Assembly (NCBI RefSeq): GCF_900167055.1
Contig: NZ_FUXP01000012.1
Coordinates: forward strand, 19,561-83,560
Length of the DNA stretch: 64,000 nt
From: Lysobacter spongiicola DSM 21749
Lineage (GTDB): Bacteria; Pseudomonadota; Gammaproteobacteria; Xanthomonadales; Xanthomonadaceae
Direction of reading: 5' to 3'
The notes beneath the pieces are model-generated. The model was not told the origin of the DNA. It did not search any database and was given only the letters and a program-made list of their open reading frames with translations. Each line of letters opens with the position of its first letter. Position 1 is the stretch's first letter. A program made the translations under genes and the position numbers. Positions 35,258 through 43,953 of this stretch are shown piece after piece.

Positions 35258-36651
35258 GCGGAGTCGCCGCCGAGCAGTGGGAAGAAGTCCGCAACCTGCG
35301 CCTGGCCACCCGCCTGGCCGCCGCCAACCCGCAGCCGCCGTCGCTGGGCCTGGCCCGCGAAGGCGTACTGCGCCGCGCCGTCGGCCTGACCCTGGAGGCT
35401 TCCGGCTGCAGTGCCCCGCTGGGCTCGCACGTGCGGGTGGAAACCGCCGGCGGCCACTGGGTCGACGCCGAGGTGGTCGGCTTCTCGGGCGAACGCACCT
35501 TCCTGATGCCCACCGCCGACCTCGCCGGCCTGCTGCCGAACGCACGCGTGGTCAGCACCCGCAGCCGCGGCGAAGTCGCCGTTGGCGAAGGCCTGCTGGG
35601 CCGGGTGATCGACAGCGACGGCGTGCCGCTGGACGGCCGTGGCCCGCTGCGGCCGGAAAGCTGGGTCGGCCTCGGGGCGGTACCGATCAACCCGCTGATG
35701 CGTGCACCGATCACCCAGTCGCTGGATGTGGGCGTGCGCGCGATCAACTCGTTGCTGCCGATCGGCCGCGGCCAGCGCATCGGCCTGTTCGCCGGCTCCG
35801 GCGTCGGCAAGTCGACGCTGCTGGGCATGATGACCCGCTTCACCGCCGCCGACGTCATCGTCGTGGGGCTGGTGGGCGAGCGAGGCCGCGAAGTGCGCGA
35901 CTTCGTCGAGAGCACGCTGGGCGAGGAAGGCATGCGCCGCGCCGTGGTGGTGGCGGCCCCGGCCGACCGCCCGCCGCTGGCCCGCCTGCACGGCGCCCTG
36001 CGTGCCACCGCCATCGCCGAGTGGTATCGGGACCAGGGCTTGCATGTGCTGTTGCTGATGGATTCCCTCACCCGCTTCGCCCATGCACAGCGCGAGATCG
36101 GCCTGTCCGTCGGTGAGCCGCCGACCACCCGCGGCTACCCGCCGTCGGTCTTCGCCAAGCTGCCGCAACTGGTCGAACGCGCCGGCAACGGCGCCGACGG
36201 CCGCGGCTCGATCACCGCGTTCTACACGGTCCTCACCGAAGGCGACGACCAGCAAGAGCCCATCGCCGACGCCGCGCGCGCCATCCTCGACGGCCACATC
36301 GTGCTGACCCGCCGCATCGCCGATGCCGGCCAGTACCCCGCGATCGACGTTGAGGTCTCCGTCAGCCGCGTCATGCAGGAGATCACCGACCCGGCATGGC
36401 GCGCCCGCATCCGCAAGCTCAAGCGCCTGATGGCGGCCTACAACACCCAGCGCGACCTGATCGCCATCGGCGCCTACCAGCGCGGCAGCGACCCCAGCGT
36501 CGACGAAGCGCTGGCGCGCTGGCCGGCGATCCAGGCCTTCCTCGGCCAGGACGTCAGCGAAGCCGCCGATGTCCAGTCCAGCCGCGATGCGCTGGCACGC
36601 CTGCTCGACGATGTATCCGATACCCCGCAAGCCCCCACCCAGGAGACGTAG
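35254..36651 (+). CDS. fliI: Flagellum-specific ATP synthase FliI
   Basis: FliI is the export ATPase, related to the F1 beta subunit. The 465-residue protein has Walker A FAGSGVGKST near residue 183, Walker B LLLMDSLTRFAHAQREIGLSVGEPP, and the family segment GRGSITAFYTVLTEGDDQQEPIAD. The C-terminal part carries SDPSVDEALARWPAIQAFLGQ. Length is standard. The neighbouring fliH and fliJ encode its partners. Confidence 0.97.
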   Translation: MSGVAAEQWEEVRNLRLATRLAAANPQPPSLGLAREGVLRRAVGLTLEASGCSAPLGSHVRVETAGGHWVDAEVVGFSGERTFLMPTADLAGLLPNARVVSTRSRGEVAVGEGLLGRVIDSDGVPLDGRGPLRPESWVGLGAVPINPLMRAPITQSLDVGVRAINSLLPIGRGQRIGLFAGSGVGKSTLLGMMTRFTAADVIVVGLVGERGREVRDFVESTLGEEGMRRAVVVAAPADRPPLARLHGALRATAIAEWYRDQGLHVLLLMDSLTRFAHAQREIGLSVGEPPTTRGYPPSVFAKLPQLVERAGNGADGRGSITAFYTVLTEGDDQQEPIADAARAILDGHIVLTRRIADAGQYPAIDVEVSVSRVMQEITDPAWRARIRKLKRLMAAYNTQRDLIAIGAYQRGSDPSVDEALARWPAIQAFLGQDVSEAADVQSSRDALARLLDDVSDTPQAPTQET

Positions 36652-36656
36652 CACCC

Positions 36657-37109
36657 ATGCGATCGCAACGACTCGATCCATTGCTCAAGGTGAAGCAGCA
36701 ACGCCAGGACGATGTCGCCCGCAGGGTGGCGGAGCAGGATCGCGTGCTGGCCGAGCAGCAGGCGCGCCTGGAGGCGCTGCGCCGGTATGCCGACGAATAC
36801 GCCACGCCGGCATCGGCGATGACCAGCCCGGCCCTGCTGGCCAACCGCCTCGCCTTCCGCGAACGGCTGGACGCCGCCATCGCGCAGCAGAGCCGCGTGG
36901 TCGATGACAACCGCCACAAGGGCGATGTCGAACGCACCCGCCTGCTGCTGGCCAGCCGAGAGACCCACGTGCTCGAGAAGCTCTCCAACAGCTACCGTGC
37001 CGAAGAGGCCCGGGTGGACGAGAAGCGCTCCCAGAACGAGCTCGACGACCTGGGCGCACGGCGCCTGCGCAATGCCGCCCAGGCCGATGAAACGGAGCCG
37101 GCGCAGTGA
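36657..37109 (+). CDS. fliJ: Flagellar export protein FliJ
   Basis: FliJ is a coiled-coil rod that sits in the FliI ring and contacts FlhA. The 150-residue product is almost all helical and highly charged, beginning MRSQRLDPLLKVKQQRQDDVARRVAEQDRVLAEQQARL and continuing with Arg/Gln-rich heptads to the end. Position between fliI and fliK and the coiled-coil nature support the call; sequence conservation in the family is weak. Confidence 0.9.
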   Translation: MRSQRLDPLLKVKQQRQDDVARRVAEQDRVLAEQQARLEALRRYADEYATPASAMTSPALLANRLAFRERLDAAIAQQSRVVDDNRHKGDVERTRLLLASRETHVLEKLSNSYRAEEARVDEKRSQNELDDLGARRLRNAAQADETEPAQ

Positions 37110-38245
37110 TGCCCGGCGGGCTGCCGGCAGCACCACCCGCTGCACCGGCCCGGATGGGGTCGTCGAATGGTGCCGCCAAGCCGGGCGACGAAGCCGCCGG
37201 TGACGGCTTCGCCGGGATGTTGGCGGGGACCGGAACAGCCACTGGAGCCGCGAAAGCGGACCCGGGTGCGAAGACCGCGGACACGGCTGCGACCGGGGAC
37301 GCCGCCCGCGCGCCCGCAAACGAGGACGCGGCACTTGCCACGACCGACAACCCGCCACGCGAAGAGGGGGGGCCGGAACAACTGCTGGCACTGCTCGGCG
37401 GGCCCTTCCCGCCGCCGCCCGCCGCGACCGCGCCGGTGGCGGTATTTGCCCCGCTCGCGGGCGCAGCCGGCTCCGGGTTGCCTTCACTGGCGAAGGGCAG
37501 TGGCGGCGCGGAAGCCACGGCGGCGGTGCTCGCCGGGCTCTCGTCACTCGTGCAGGCGCCTCCCGCGGCGGAGGGTGCAACCACGCCGGCCCCGTTCGCG
37601 CCCACCGGCACCGCCGCGATGGCGACGCCCCCGCTCGCGCCGGCCGCCGTCGCCACCGAGATGGCGGCGCTGCCGCAGGAGTTCGCCAAGGCGCTCGAAA
37701 TGCTCCAGGGCCGGGACGCCGGCGCGGATACGCTGGCGGACACGGCGGGCGGCCCCGAATCCGCCGAGCGACCGCAGGCGACAGTCTCCACCGCCCCGGC
37801 GGCCCTCACGCGTGCCAGCCCCGCTGCCCTGGCCTCCGGGCCGGTGGCCCTGCCCGCCGATCCCGATGCCGGCTTCGACGAAGGCTTCGGCGCGCGGATA
37901 GGCTGGCTGGCCGAGCAACGCATCGGCCGCGCCGAGATCCGGGTCAGCCCCGACCACGCCGGCCCGATCGACGTCCGCCTGCAAATGGACGGCAGCCGCG
38001 TGAGCGCCGAGTTCAGCTCCGCCAACGCCGACGTGCGGCAGGCACTGGAAGCCAGCATGGGCCGCCTGCGCGACCAGCTCGCCCAACACGGCCTGGAACT
38101 GGCGCAGGCCGATGTCGGCAGCGGTGGCAGGCAGCCGGGGCAGGCCCAGGCCGCCGAAGGCCTGGTGCTGGAAGACGGAGCGGCGGAAACCGCCATCTCC
38201 GTGGCGCCACTCGTCCGCCGCGGCCTGCTGGACGAATACGCCTGA
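37109..38245 (+). CDS. fliK: Flagellar hook-length control protein FliK
   Basis: FliK measures hook length and switches FlhB export specificity. The 378-residue protein has a long Ala/Pro/Gly-rich, poorly ordered N-terminal part (to about 265) that acts as ruler in this family, and a folded C-terminal domain with IGRAEIRVSPDHAGPIDVRLQMDGSRVSAEFSSANADVRQALEASMGRLRDQLAQHGLELAQADV, the FliK_C signature, followed by a Gln-containing tail. The start is ATG 37109, overlapping the fliJ stop by one base; GTG 37106 is equally possible. A hairpin follows the stop. Confidence 0.92.
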   Translation: MPGGLPAAPPAAPARMGSSNGAAKPGDEAAGDGFAGMLAGTGTATGAAKADPGAKTADTAATGDAARAPANEDAALATTDNPPREEGGPEQLLALLGGPFPPPPAATAPVAVFAPLAGAAGSGLPSLAKGSGGAEATAAVLAGLSSLVQAPPAAEGATTPAPFAPTGTAAMATPPLAPAAVATEMAALPQEFAKALEMLQGRDAGADTLADTAGGPESAERPQATVSTAPAALTRASPAALASGPVALPADPDAGFDEGFGARIGWLAEQRIGRAEIRVSPDHAGPIDVRLQMDGSRVSAEFSSANADVRQALEASMGRLRDQLAQHGLELAQADVGSGGRQPGQAQAAEGLVLEDGAAETAISVAPLVRRGLLDEYA

Positions 38246-38249
38246 CACC

Positions 38250-38271
38250 GGGCGCCGGATAACCGGCGCCC
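38250..38271 (+). terminator. Hairpin after fliK
   Basis: A perfect nine-base-pair stem (GGGCGCCGG with CCGGCGCCC) with a four-base loop starts four bases after the fliK stop codon. The following CTTCGTTC is only weakly T-rich. It marks the boundary between the fliE and fliL operons. Confidence 0.6.
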
Positions 38272-38321
38272 GCTTCGTTCAGGATTGCGTCAAAACCCCG
38301 ACTTCCCCCCGCCGCCGCTCG

Positions 38322-38336
38322 CGGCACGCCCCTTGC
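38322..38336 (+). promoter_or_regulatory. Sigma-54 promoter of the fliL operon
   Basis: CGGCACG, four C residues, TTGC matches the consensus except for the first base, the same deviation as before flgA. It lies 34 bases before the fliL GTG and after the fliK hairpin. Confidence 0.78.
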
Positions 38337-38370
38337 ACAGACCCTGGCAACACCTGTCAGGAGTCATCGC

Positions 38371-38859
38371 GTGTCCACCGAGCCCACCGCCAAGTCCGGC
38401 AGCAAACTGCCCTGGATCATCGTCATCGTCCTGCTGCTGGCGCTTGCCGGCGGCGGCGGATGGTTCTGGTATTCCTCGCGCCAGGCGCCGCCCCCGGCTG
38501 ACGATGCGGCATCGGCCGAGGCCCCTGCCGGCACGCGTAATCCGGCGATGTACTTCCCGCTGGACCCGGCTTTCGTGGTCAACCTCTCCGACGTCGACTC
38601 GGTCCGCTACCTGCAGGCCGACGTGCAATTGATGACCCGCGACATGCCCACCAGCGAAGCGATCGAGCTGCACGCCCCGGCCATCCGCAACCGCCTGTTG
38701 CTGCTGTTCGGCCAGTACTCGGCCGACCAGCTCACCCAGCGCAGCGCCAAGGAGCGCCTGCAGGAGAAGGCCCGCGAGGAAGTGCAGGCGCTGCTCAAGG
38801 CCGAAGGCGCCCCCAGCGCCGTCGAAGCCGTCTACTTCACCAGCTTCGTGACCCAGTAG
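38371..38859 (+). CDS. fliL: Flagellar basal-body protein FliL
   Basis: FliL is an inner-membrane protein that surrounds and supports the stators. The 162-residue protein has one N-terminal membrane helix (LPWIIVIVLLLALAGGGGWFWY, about 15-36), a short linker and a periplasmic domain with YFPLDPAFVVNLSD and the C-terminal EAVYFTSFVTQ. The start is a GTG with AGGAG upstream. It heads the fliLMNOPQR operon. Confidence 0.93.
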   Translation: MSTEPTAKSGSKLPWIIVIVLLLALAGGGGWFWYSSRQAPPPADDAASAEAPAGTRNPAMYFPLDPAFVVNLSDVDSVRYLQADVQLMTRDMPTSEAIELHAPAIRNRLLLLFGQYSADQLTQRSAKERLQEKAREEVQALLKAEGAPSAVEAVYFTSFVTQ

Positions 38860-38867
38860 GCCGACCG

Positions 38868-39872
38868 ATGAGCGCAGACCTGCTCTCCCAGGACGAGATC
38901 GATGCCCTGTTGCACGGCGTGGACAGCGGAGCGGTCGAGGTCGAAGACCCCGAGCCCACGCCCGGTGAGGCCCGCAGCTACGACTTCGCCAGCCAGGACA
39001 AGATCGTCCGTGGCCGCCTGCCGACGCTGGAGATGATCAACGAGCGCTTTGCCCGCACCTGGCGCATCGGCCTGTTCAACCTGCTGCGGCGCTCGGCCGA
39101 CCTGTCCGTGCGCGGCGTCGACATGATGCGCTTCGGCGAGTACATGCACTCGCTGCAGGTCCCCAACAACCTCAACCTGGTCAAGATGAAGCCGCTGCGC
39201 GGCACTGCGCTGGTGGTGTACGAGCCGCGCCTGGTGTTCACCGTGGTGGACAACTTCTTCGGCGGCAACGGCAAGTACCACACCCGCATCGAGGGCCGCG
39301 AGTTCACGCCCACGGAAATGCGCGTGATCCAGCTGCTGCTCAAGCAGACCTTCGCCGACCTGGTGGAAGCCTGGGCGCCGGTGATGCCGGTGGAGTTCGA
39401 GTACATGAACTCCGAGGTCAACCCGCACTTCGCCAACATCATCAGCCCGCGCGAGTACATCGTCGTCAGCCGCTTCCACGTGGAGCTGGAAGGCGGCGGC
39501 GGCGAGTTCCACATCTCGATTCCCTACTCGATGCTCGAGCCGATCCGCGAGCAGCTCGATGCCGGCCTGCAGAGCGACCGGGTCGAACGCGACGAAGGCT
39601 GGACCCGCGCGATGCGCGCCCAGCTGCAGGAGGCCGAGGTCGAGCTGAGCAGCGCGATCGCACATCGGCAGATCAGCCTGCGCGAGCTGTGCCGGCTGAA
39701 GGTCGGCGACGTGATCCCGATCGACCTGCCCGAGACGGTGACGCTGCAGGTCGAGCAGACCCCGCTGTTCACCGGCTCGTTCGGCACCCACAACGGCCGC
39801 AACGCCATCAAGGTCGCGAGCGTGAAACCCGCCCGCGCCGTCCCCTCCTTCCAGAACCTCATGCAGCCATGA
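38868..39872 (+). CDS. fliM: Flagellar motor switch protein FliM
   Basis: FliM is the C-ring protein that binds phosphorylated CheY. The 334-residue protein starts with the CheY-binding peptide LLSQDEIDALLHGV (about 5-18), followed by the middle domain with GGNGKYHTRIEGREFTPTEMRVIQ and the C-terminal SpoA domain (LCRLKVGDVIPIDLPETVTLQVEQTPLFTGSFGTHNGRNAIKV). It overlaps fliN by an ATGA. Confidence 0.97.
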   Translation: MSADLLSQDEIDALLHGVDSGAVEVEDPEPTPGEARSYDFASQDKIVRGRLPTLEMINERFARTWRIGLFNLLRRSADLSVRGVDMMRFGEYMHSLQVPNNLNLVKMKPLRGTALVVYEPRLVFTVVDNFFGGNGKYHTRIEGREFTPTEMRVIQLLLKQTFADLVEAWAPVMPVEFEYMNSEVNPHFANIISPREYIVVSRFHVELEGGGGEFHISIPYSMLEPIREQLDAGLQSDRVERDEGWTRAMRAQLQEAEVELSSAIAHRQISLRELCRLKVGDVIPIDLPETVTLQVEQTPLFTGSFGTHNGRNAIKVASVKPARAVPSFQNLMQP

Positions 39873-40219
39873 ACAACAACGAGACCGCCATGGATACCGA
39901 AGAATCCCAGCGCGCCGCCTTCGAGGCCCTGATGCCCGATGCCGACGTCAAGGGTGCCGACCTCAACCTCGACGTGATCCTCGATGTGTCGGTGTCGCTG
40001 TCGCTCGAAGTCGGCCGCACCCGCATCCCGATCCGCAACCTGCTGCAGCTCAACCAGGGCTCGGTGGTGGAACTGGAGCGTGGCGCTGGCGAGCCGCTGG
40101 ACGTGTTCGTCAACGGCACGCTGATCGCCCAGGGCGAAGTGGTCGTCGTCAACGACCGGTTCGGCGTGCGCTTGACCGACGTGGTCAGCCCGGCCGAGCG
40201 GATCAAGCGGCTGCGATGA
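39869..40219 (+). CDS. fliN: Flagellar motor switch protein FliN
   Basis: FliN forms the lower C ring with FliM. The 116-residue protein has a variable N terminus and a complete SpoA domain: LDVILDVSVSLSLEVGRTRIPIRNLLQLNQGSVVELERGAGEPLDVFVNGTLIAQGEVVVVNDRFGVRLTDVVSPAERI. The ATG at 39869 overlaps the fliM stop; ATG 39890 is a possible internal start. It overlaps fliO by an ATGA. Confidence 0.96.
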   Translation: MNNNETAMDTEESQRAAFEALMPDADVKGADLNLDVILDVSVSLSLEVGRTRIPIRNLLQLNQGSVVELERGAGEPLDVFVNGTLIAQGEVVVVNDRFGVRLTDVVSPAERIKRLR

Positions 40220-40848
40220 GCGCCGCGACCTTCGCCGTCGAGGCGAACCCCGAGGTGGTCGCGGACCCGCTGCCCGATGCCTCCATGGCGGCCACCAGCG
40301 CGGAGGGCCCGGTTCCTGCGTCGGATGCCCCGCCTGCGACGGTGGCCGCCACGGATGCCGCGGTAGCCGGGGATGCATCGACGGGGTCCGAAGCCGGTAC
40401 CACGGCAGCGGCGGAAGCCCATGTCTCGGCCGCACCCGCCCCGGTGCAGCCGCTGGGCATGGCCACCACCGCCACCACCGCCACCACCGTGCAACCCGCC
40501 GCCGAGCCGTTCGCGGCGCCGGCGGGGGATGCCGGCTCGGTCGGTGGCGCCGTGCTCGCCCTGCTGCTGGTGGTCGGCCTGATCCTGGCGCTGGCCTGGC
40601 TCGCACGCCGCATGCCGGGCATCGGTGCCGGCGCTTCAAACCCCGCGTTGCGGGTGGTCGGTTCCCTTGCACTCGGTCCGCGCGAGCGGCTGGTGGTGGT
40701 GGAAGTCGGCCAGACCCAGCTGCTGCTGGGCGTCGGCAACGGCGGCACCCGCACCCTGCACACCCTCGAGGCGCCGCTGCCCGAGGCGGCCGCGTCGACC
40801 TCGCCCTTCGCGCAGGTGCTTGCGCAACACTTCGGAAAGAAGCCATGA
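40216..40848 (+). CDS. fliO: Flagellar biosynthesis protein FliO
   Basis: FliO helps FliP assemble in the export gate. The 210-residue protein has an unusually long Ala/Thr/Pro-rich N-terminal part (about 1-110), one membrane helix (VGGAVLALLLVVGLILALAWLARRM) and a cytoplasmic domain with LRVVGSLALGPRERLVVVEVGQTQLLLGV, which is the FliO signature. A nine-base tandem repeat lies in the low-complexity part (40462-40488). It overlaps fliN and fliP. Confidence 0.92.
   Translation: MSAATFAVEANPEVVADPLPDASMAATSAEGPVPASDAPPATVAATDAAVAGDASTGSEAGTTAAAEAHVSAAPAPVQPLGMATTATTATTVQPAAEPFAAPAGDAGSVGGAVLALLLVVGLILALAWLARRMPGIGAGASNPALRVVGSLALGPRERLVVVEVGQTQLLLGVGNGGTRTLHTLEAPLPEAAASTSPFAQVLAQHFGKKP
40462..40488 (+). 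repeat. Three perfect 9-base tandem repeats inside fliO
   Basis: The unit GCCACCACC occurs three times without mismatch and encodes Ala-Thr-Thr repeats in the low-complexity N-terminal part of FliO. The unit length keeps the reading frame if copies are gained or lost. Confidence 0.85.
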
Positions 40849-41660
40849 CCGGCTGGACCACTCCCCTGCTTCGCCTGCTGATGCTGGCCATGCTCGCGGC
40901 CACGCTGATGCTGGCCTCACCCGAGGCCGCCGCACAGGCCGCGCCGGCCACTGCGCCCACCGCACAGCAGGCGCCCGCGCCGATGCCGAGCCTGCCGGAC
41001 GTGACCGTCGGCAACGTCGGTGGCGAGGACGTCAGCCTGCCGTTGCAGGTGCTGCTGCTGATGACCGGCATCACCCTGCTGCCTGCCGCGCTGCTGGGCC
41101 TGACCGCCTTCACCCGGATCATCATCGTGCTGGGCCTGCTGCGACAGGCGCTCGGCACCGGCCAGACCCCGAGCAACCAGGTGCTGCTCGCACTGGCGCT
41201 GTTCCTGACGGCGATGGTGATGATGCCGGTGTTCGACCAGGCCTGGGCCGCCGGCATCTCGCCGTACCTCAATGACGAGATGGACTTCCGCAGCGCCTGG
41301 ACGGCCTCGATCGAGCCTTTCCGCGGCTTCATGCTGGCGCAGGTCCGCGAGAACGACCTGATGACCTTCGCCGGCCTGTCCAACAGCGGACCCTACGCCA
41401 CCCCGGCCGACGTGCCGTTCAGCGTGCTGGCCGCATCGTTCCTGACCAGCGAGCTCAAGACCGCCTTCGAGATCGCGTTCCTGATCTACATCCCGTTCGT
41501 GATCATCGACCTGGTGGTCGCCAGCGTGCTGATGTCGATGGGCATGATGATGCTCTCGCCGATGCTGATCTCGGCGCCCTTCAAGATCCTGCTGTTCGTG
41601 CTGGTCGATGGATGGATCCTGGTGGTCGGCTCGCTGGCCGCCAGCTTCAACGGGGTCTGA
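40845..41660 (+). CDS. fliP: Flagellar export gate protein FliP
   Basis: FliP is the main subunit of the export gate pore. The 271-residue precursor has an N-terminal signal sequence (LLRLLMLAMLAATLMLASPEAAAQA), which is typical of FliP, then four membrane helices with the family motifs LLTGITLLPA-like (LLMTGITLLPAALLGLTAFTRIIIVLGLLRQALGTGQTPSNQVLLALALFLT) and IPFVIIDLVVASVLMSMGMMMLSP. It overlaps fliO. Confidence 0.97.
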   Translation: MTGWTTPLLRLLMLAMLAATLMLASPEAAAQAAPATAPTAQQAPAPMPSLPDVTVGNVGGEDVSLPLQVLLLMTGITLLPAALLGLTAFTRIIIVLGLLRQALGTGQTPSNQVLLALALFLTAMVMMPVFDQAWAAGISPYLNDEMDFRSAWTASIEPFRGFMLAQVRENDLMTFAGLSNSGPYATPADVPFSVLAASFLTSELKTAFEIAFLIYIPFVIIDLVVASVLMSMGMMMLSPMLISAPFKILLFVLVDGWILVVGSLAASFNGV

Positions 41661-41664
41661 GGCG

Positions 41665-41934
41665 ATGACTCCGGAAACCGCACTCACCGAGATTGGCCGT
41701 GGCCTGCAGATGGCACTGTTGCTGGGCGCACCGCCGCTGCTGGCGGTGCTGGTGGTCGGCGTGCTGGTCGGCATCATCCAGGCCGCCACGCAGATCAACG
41801 AGCAGACGATCGGCTTCGTGGTGAAGGCCATCGCACTGGCGGCCACGCTGGCGGTCACCGGGCATTTCCTGCTCGGCAGGATGGTGTCGTTCACGACCGA
41901 CCTGTTCCACCGCATCCCCCACCTGATCGGCTGA
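41665..41934 (+). CDS. fliQ: Flagellar export gate protein FliQ
   Basis: FliQ is a small two-helix gate protein. The 89-residue product has the motifs MALLLGAPPLLAVLVVGVLVGIIQAATQINEQTIGFVVKAIAL and a second hydrophobic stretch. The start at 41665 is four bases after the fliP stop; the frame is open further upstream but that part is non-coding. It precedes fliR by ten bases. Confidence 0.96.
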   Translation: MTPETALTEIGRGLQMALLLGAPPLLAVLVVGVLVGIIQAATQINEQTIGFVVKAIALAATLAVTGHFLLGRMVSFTTDLFHRIPHLIG

Positions 41935-41944
41935 CGACCGCGGC

Positions 41945-42733
41945 ATGGATCCGGCCACCGCCACCACCATCGACGGGCTGAACCTGTTCGCGATGCTCGG
42001 CACCGTGCTCTGGCACCTGCTGCGCATCGGAGCGGCGTTGCAGGTCCTGCCGATGATCGGCGGCCGTGGCATGCCGATGCGGGCGCGGCTGATCCTGGCC
42101 GTGGCGTTGTCGGCGACCATCTCCACCGTGCTGCCCGAGCCGCCACGGGCGGCGGTGGACGCCACCACCGTGCTCAGCGTGTTCCGGGAAATGACCGTCG
42201 GCGTGGCGATCGGGCTGGTCCTGCGGCTGGCCTTCGAGGCCGGGCAGTTTGCCGGCGAGCTGATCAGCCAGGGCATGGCGTTGTCGTTCGCGACCCTGGC
42301 GGATCCGCTCAGCGGCGCCTCCTCCACCGTGCTTTCGCAGTGGTTCTTCCTGATCTTCGGGCTGCTGTTCTTCACCCTGGACGGACACCTGGCGCTGGTC
42401 ACCCTGCTGGTGGACAGTTACGCGGCGCTGCCCATTGGTACGCCCCTGGCGGACATGCAGGGCTTCCTGGCCGCACTGCCGACCTTCTTCGGAACCTGCC
42501 TGCGGGCCGGCCTGCTACTGGCACTGCCGGTGATGATGGCCCTGCTGGCGTCCAACCTCGCCTTCGGCGTGCTGTCGCGCGCGGCCTCGGCGATGAACCC
42601 CATCGTGGTCGGCATCCCGGTGGCGCTGGTCACCGGCCTGGTCCTACTCGCGCTGGTGGCACGGGAACTGCAGGGGCCCATCCAGCAGTTGCTCGAAGAC
42701 GCCTTCCTGGCGGCACGCGCACTGACCGCCTGA
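41945..42733 (+). CDS. fliR: Flagellar export gate protein FliR
   Basis: FliR joins FliP and FliQ in the gate. The 262-residue protein has six hydrophobic stretches and family segments such as FREMTVGVAIGLVLRLAFEAGQFAGELISQGMALSFA and the C-terminal SNLAFGVLSRAASAMNPIVVGIPVALVTGLVLLALVARELQ. It is the last gene of the fliL operon; flhB follows after 53 bases. Confidence 0.95.
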   Translation: MDPATATTIDGLNLFAMLGTVLWHLLRIGAALQVLPMIGGRGMPMRARLILAVALSATISTVLPEPPRAAVDATTVLSVFREMTVGVAIGLVLRLAFEAGQFAGELISQGMALSFATLADPLSGASSTVLSQWFFLIFGLLFFTLDGHLALVTLLVDSYAALPIGTPLADMQGFLAALPTFFGTCLRAGLLLALPVMMALLASNLAFGVLSRAASAMNPIVVGIPVALVTGLVLLALVARELQGPIQQLLEDAFLAARALTA

Positions 42734-42786
42734 CCACATCCGCCCACGCGGCGCCCGGTCGGCGGTACTGAACCGGGACGCGGACG

Positions 42787-43953
42787 ATGTCGGAACAGCA
42801 GGACCAGCAGGACAAGACCGAACAACCTACCGAAAAGCGGCTGCGCGATGCCCGTGAGAAGGGCGAGGTCGCGCGGTCGCGGGAGCTGGGCCATGTCGCG
42901 GTACTGGGCATCACCGCCATCGCCATCATGCTGCTGGCCCCGGGCATCGGCGGCGCCGCCAAGAACTGGCTGCGCGACGCACTGACCATCGAGCAGGCCG
43001 CACTCGGCCGCCCGGACCGGTTGATTCCCCACTTCATGGGCCTGGTCGGTGGACTGATGCTGCCGGTGCTGCCGGTGATCGCCGCGGCCTTCGCCGCCTG
43101 CATGGTCGGCCCGATGCTGATGAGCGGCATCCGCTTCTCCAGCAAGTCGCTGCAACCGGACTTCAAACGCCTCAACCCGGCCTCGGGGCTCAAGCGCATC
43201 TACGGCAAGGAAGGTTTCGCCGAGCTGCTGCGCTCGCTGCTGCGCGTGCTGCTGGTGGTGGGCGTGGGCGGCACGGTGATCTTCGGGGCTTTCCGGCAGT
43301 TGCTGGCCATGCCGGGGATGACCCTGGAAGGCGCCATCGGCAGCGGGCTGGGCACGGCCATGGCCGCCCTGCTGGCGATGATCGCCTCGCTCGGGCTGAT
43401 CGCCGCGGTCGACGTGCCATGGCAGAAGGTCCAGCACCGCAACAAGCTGAAGATGACCAAGCAGGAGGTCCGCGACGAGCTCAAGCAGACCGAGGGCAAT
43501 CCCGAGATCAAGGCCCGCGTGCGCCAGGTCGCCCGGCAGATGTCGCAGCGCCGGATGATGGAGGCGGTGCCAACCGCCGACGTGGTGGTGATGAACCCGA
43601 CCCACTACGCGGTCGCCCTCAAGTACGACGCCGGCAAGATGCGCGCCCCGCGGCTGGTCGCCAAGGGTGTCGACGAGATGGCGCTGATGATCCGCGACGT
43701 CGCCGAGAAGAACCGGGTCAGCGTGATCGAAGCGCCGCCTCTGGCACGGGCCTTGTATAGGCAGGCACAGGTCGACCAGGAAATCCCCGTGAAACTCTAC
43801 GCCGCCGTGGCCCAGGTGCTGTCCTACGTGTACCAGCTCAAGCACTGGCATCCGGCCCAGGGGCCGGCGCCGTCGCTGGTGGTGCCCGAGGTCGGCGCCG
43901 ACGGTGCGCCCGACCCGGTGGACGGCGGCGCTGACGGGAACCCGGCACGATGA
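42787..43953 (+). CDS. flhB: Flagellar export switch protein FlhB
   Basis: FlhB switches export from hook to filament proteins after cleaving itself. The 388-residue protein begins with the charged EQPTEKRLRDAREKGEVARSRELGH, has four membrane helices (to about 215), and a cytoplasmic domain with the autocleavage motif NPTH in VVVMNPTHYAVALKYD (near residue 276). The Pro-rich C-terminal tail is normal. It overlaps flhA by an ATGA. Confidence 0.96.
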   Translation: MSEQQDQQDKTEQPTEKRLRDAREKGEVARSRELGHVAVLGITAIAIMLLAPGIGGAAKNWLRDALTIEQAALGRPDRLIPHFMGLVGGLMLPVLPVIAAAFAACMVGPMLMSGIRFSSKSLQPDFKRLNPASGLKRIYGKEGFAELLRSLLRVLLVVGVGGTVIFGAFRQLLAMPGMTLEGAIGSGLGTAMAALLAMIASLGLIAAVDVPWQKVQHRNKLKMTKQEVRDELKQTEGNPEIKARVRQVARQMSQRRMMEAVPTADVVVMNPTHYAVALKYDAGKMRAPRLVAKGVDEMALMIRDVAEKNRVSVIEAPPLARALYRQAQVDQEIPVKLYAAVAQVLSYVYQLKHWHPAQGPAPSLVVPEVGADGAPDPVDGGADGNPAR

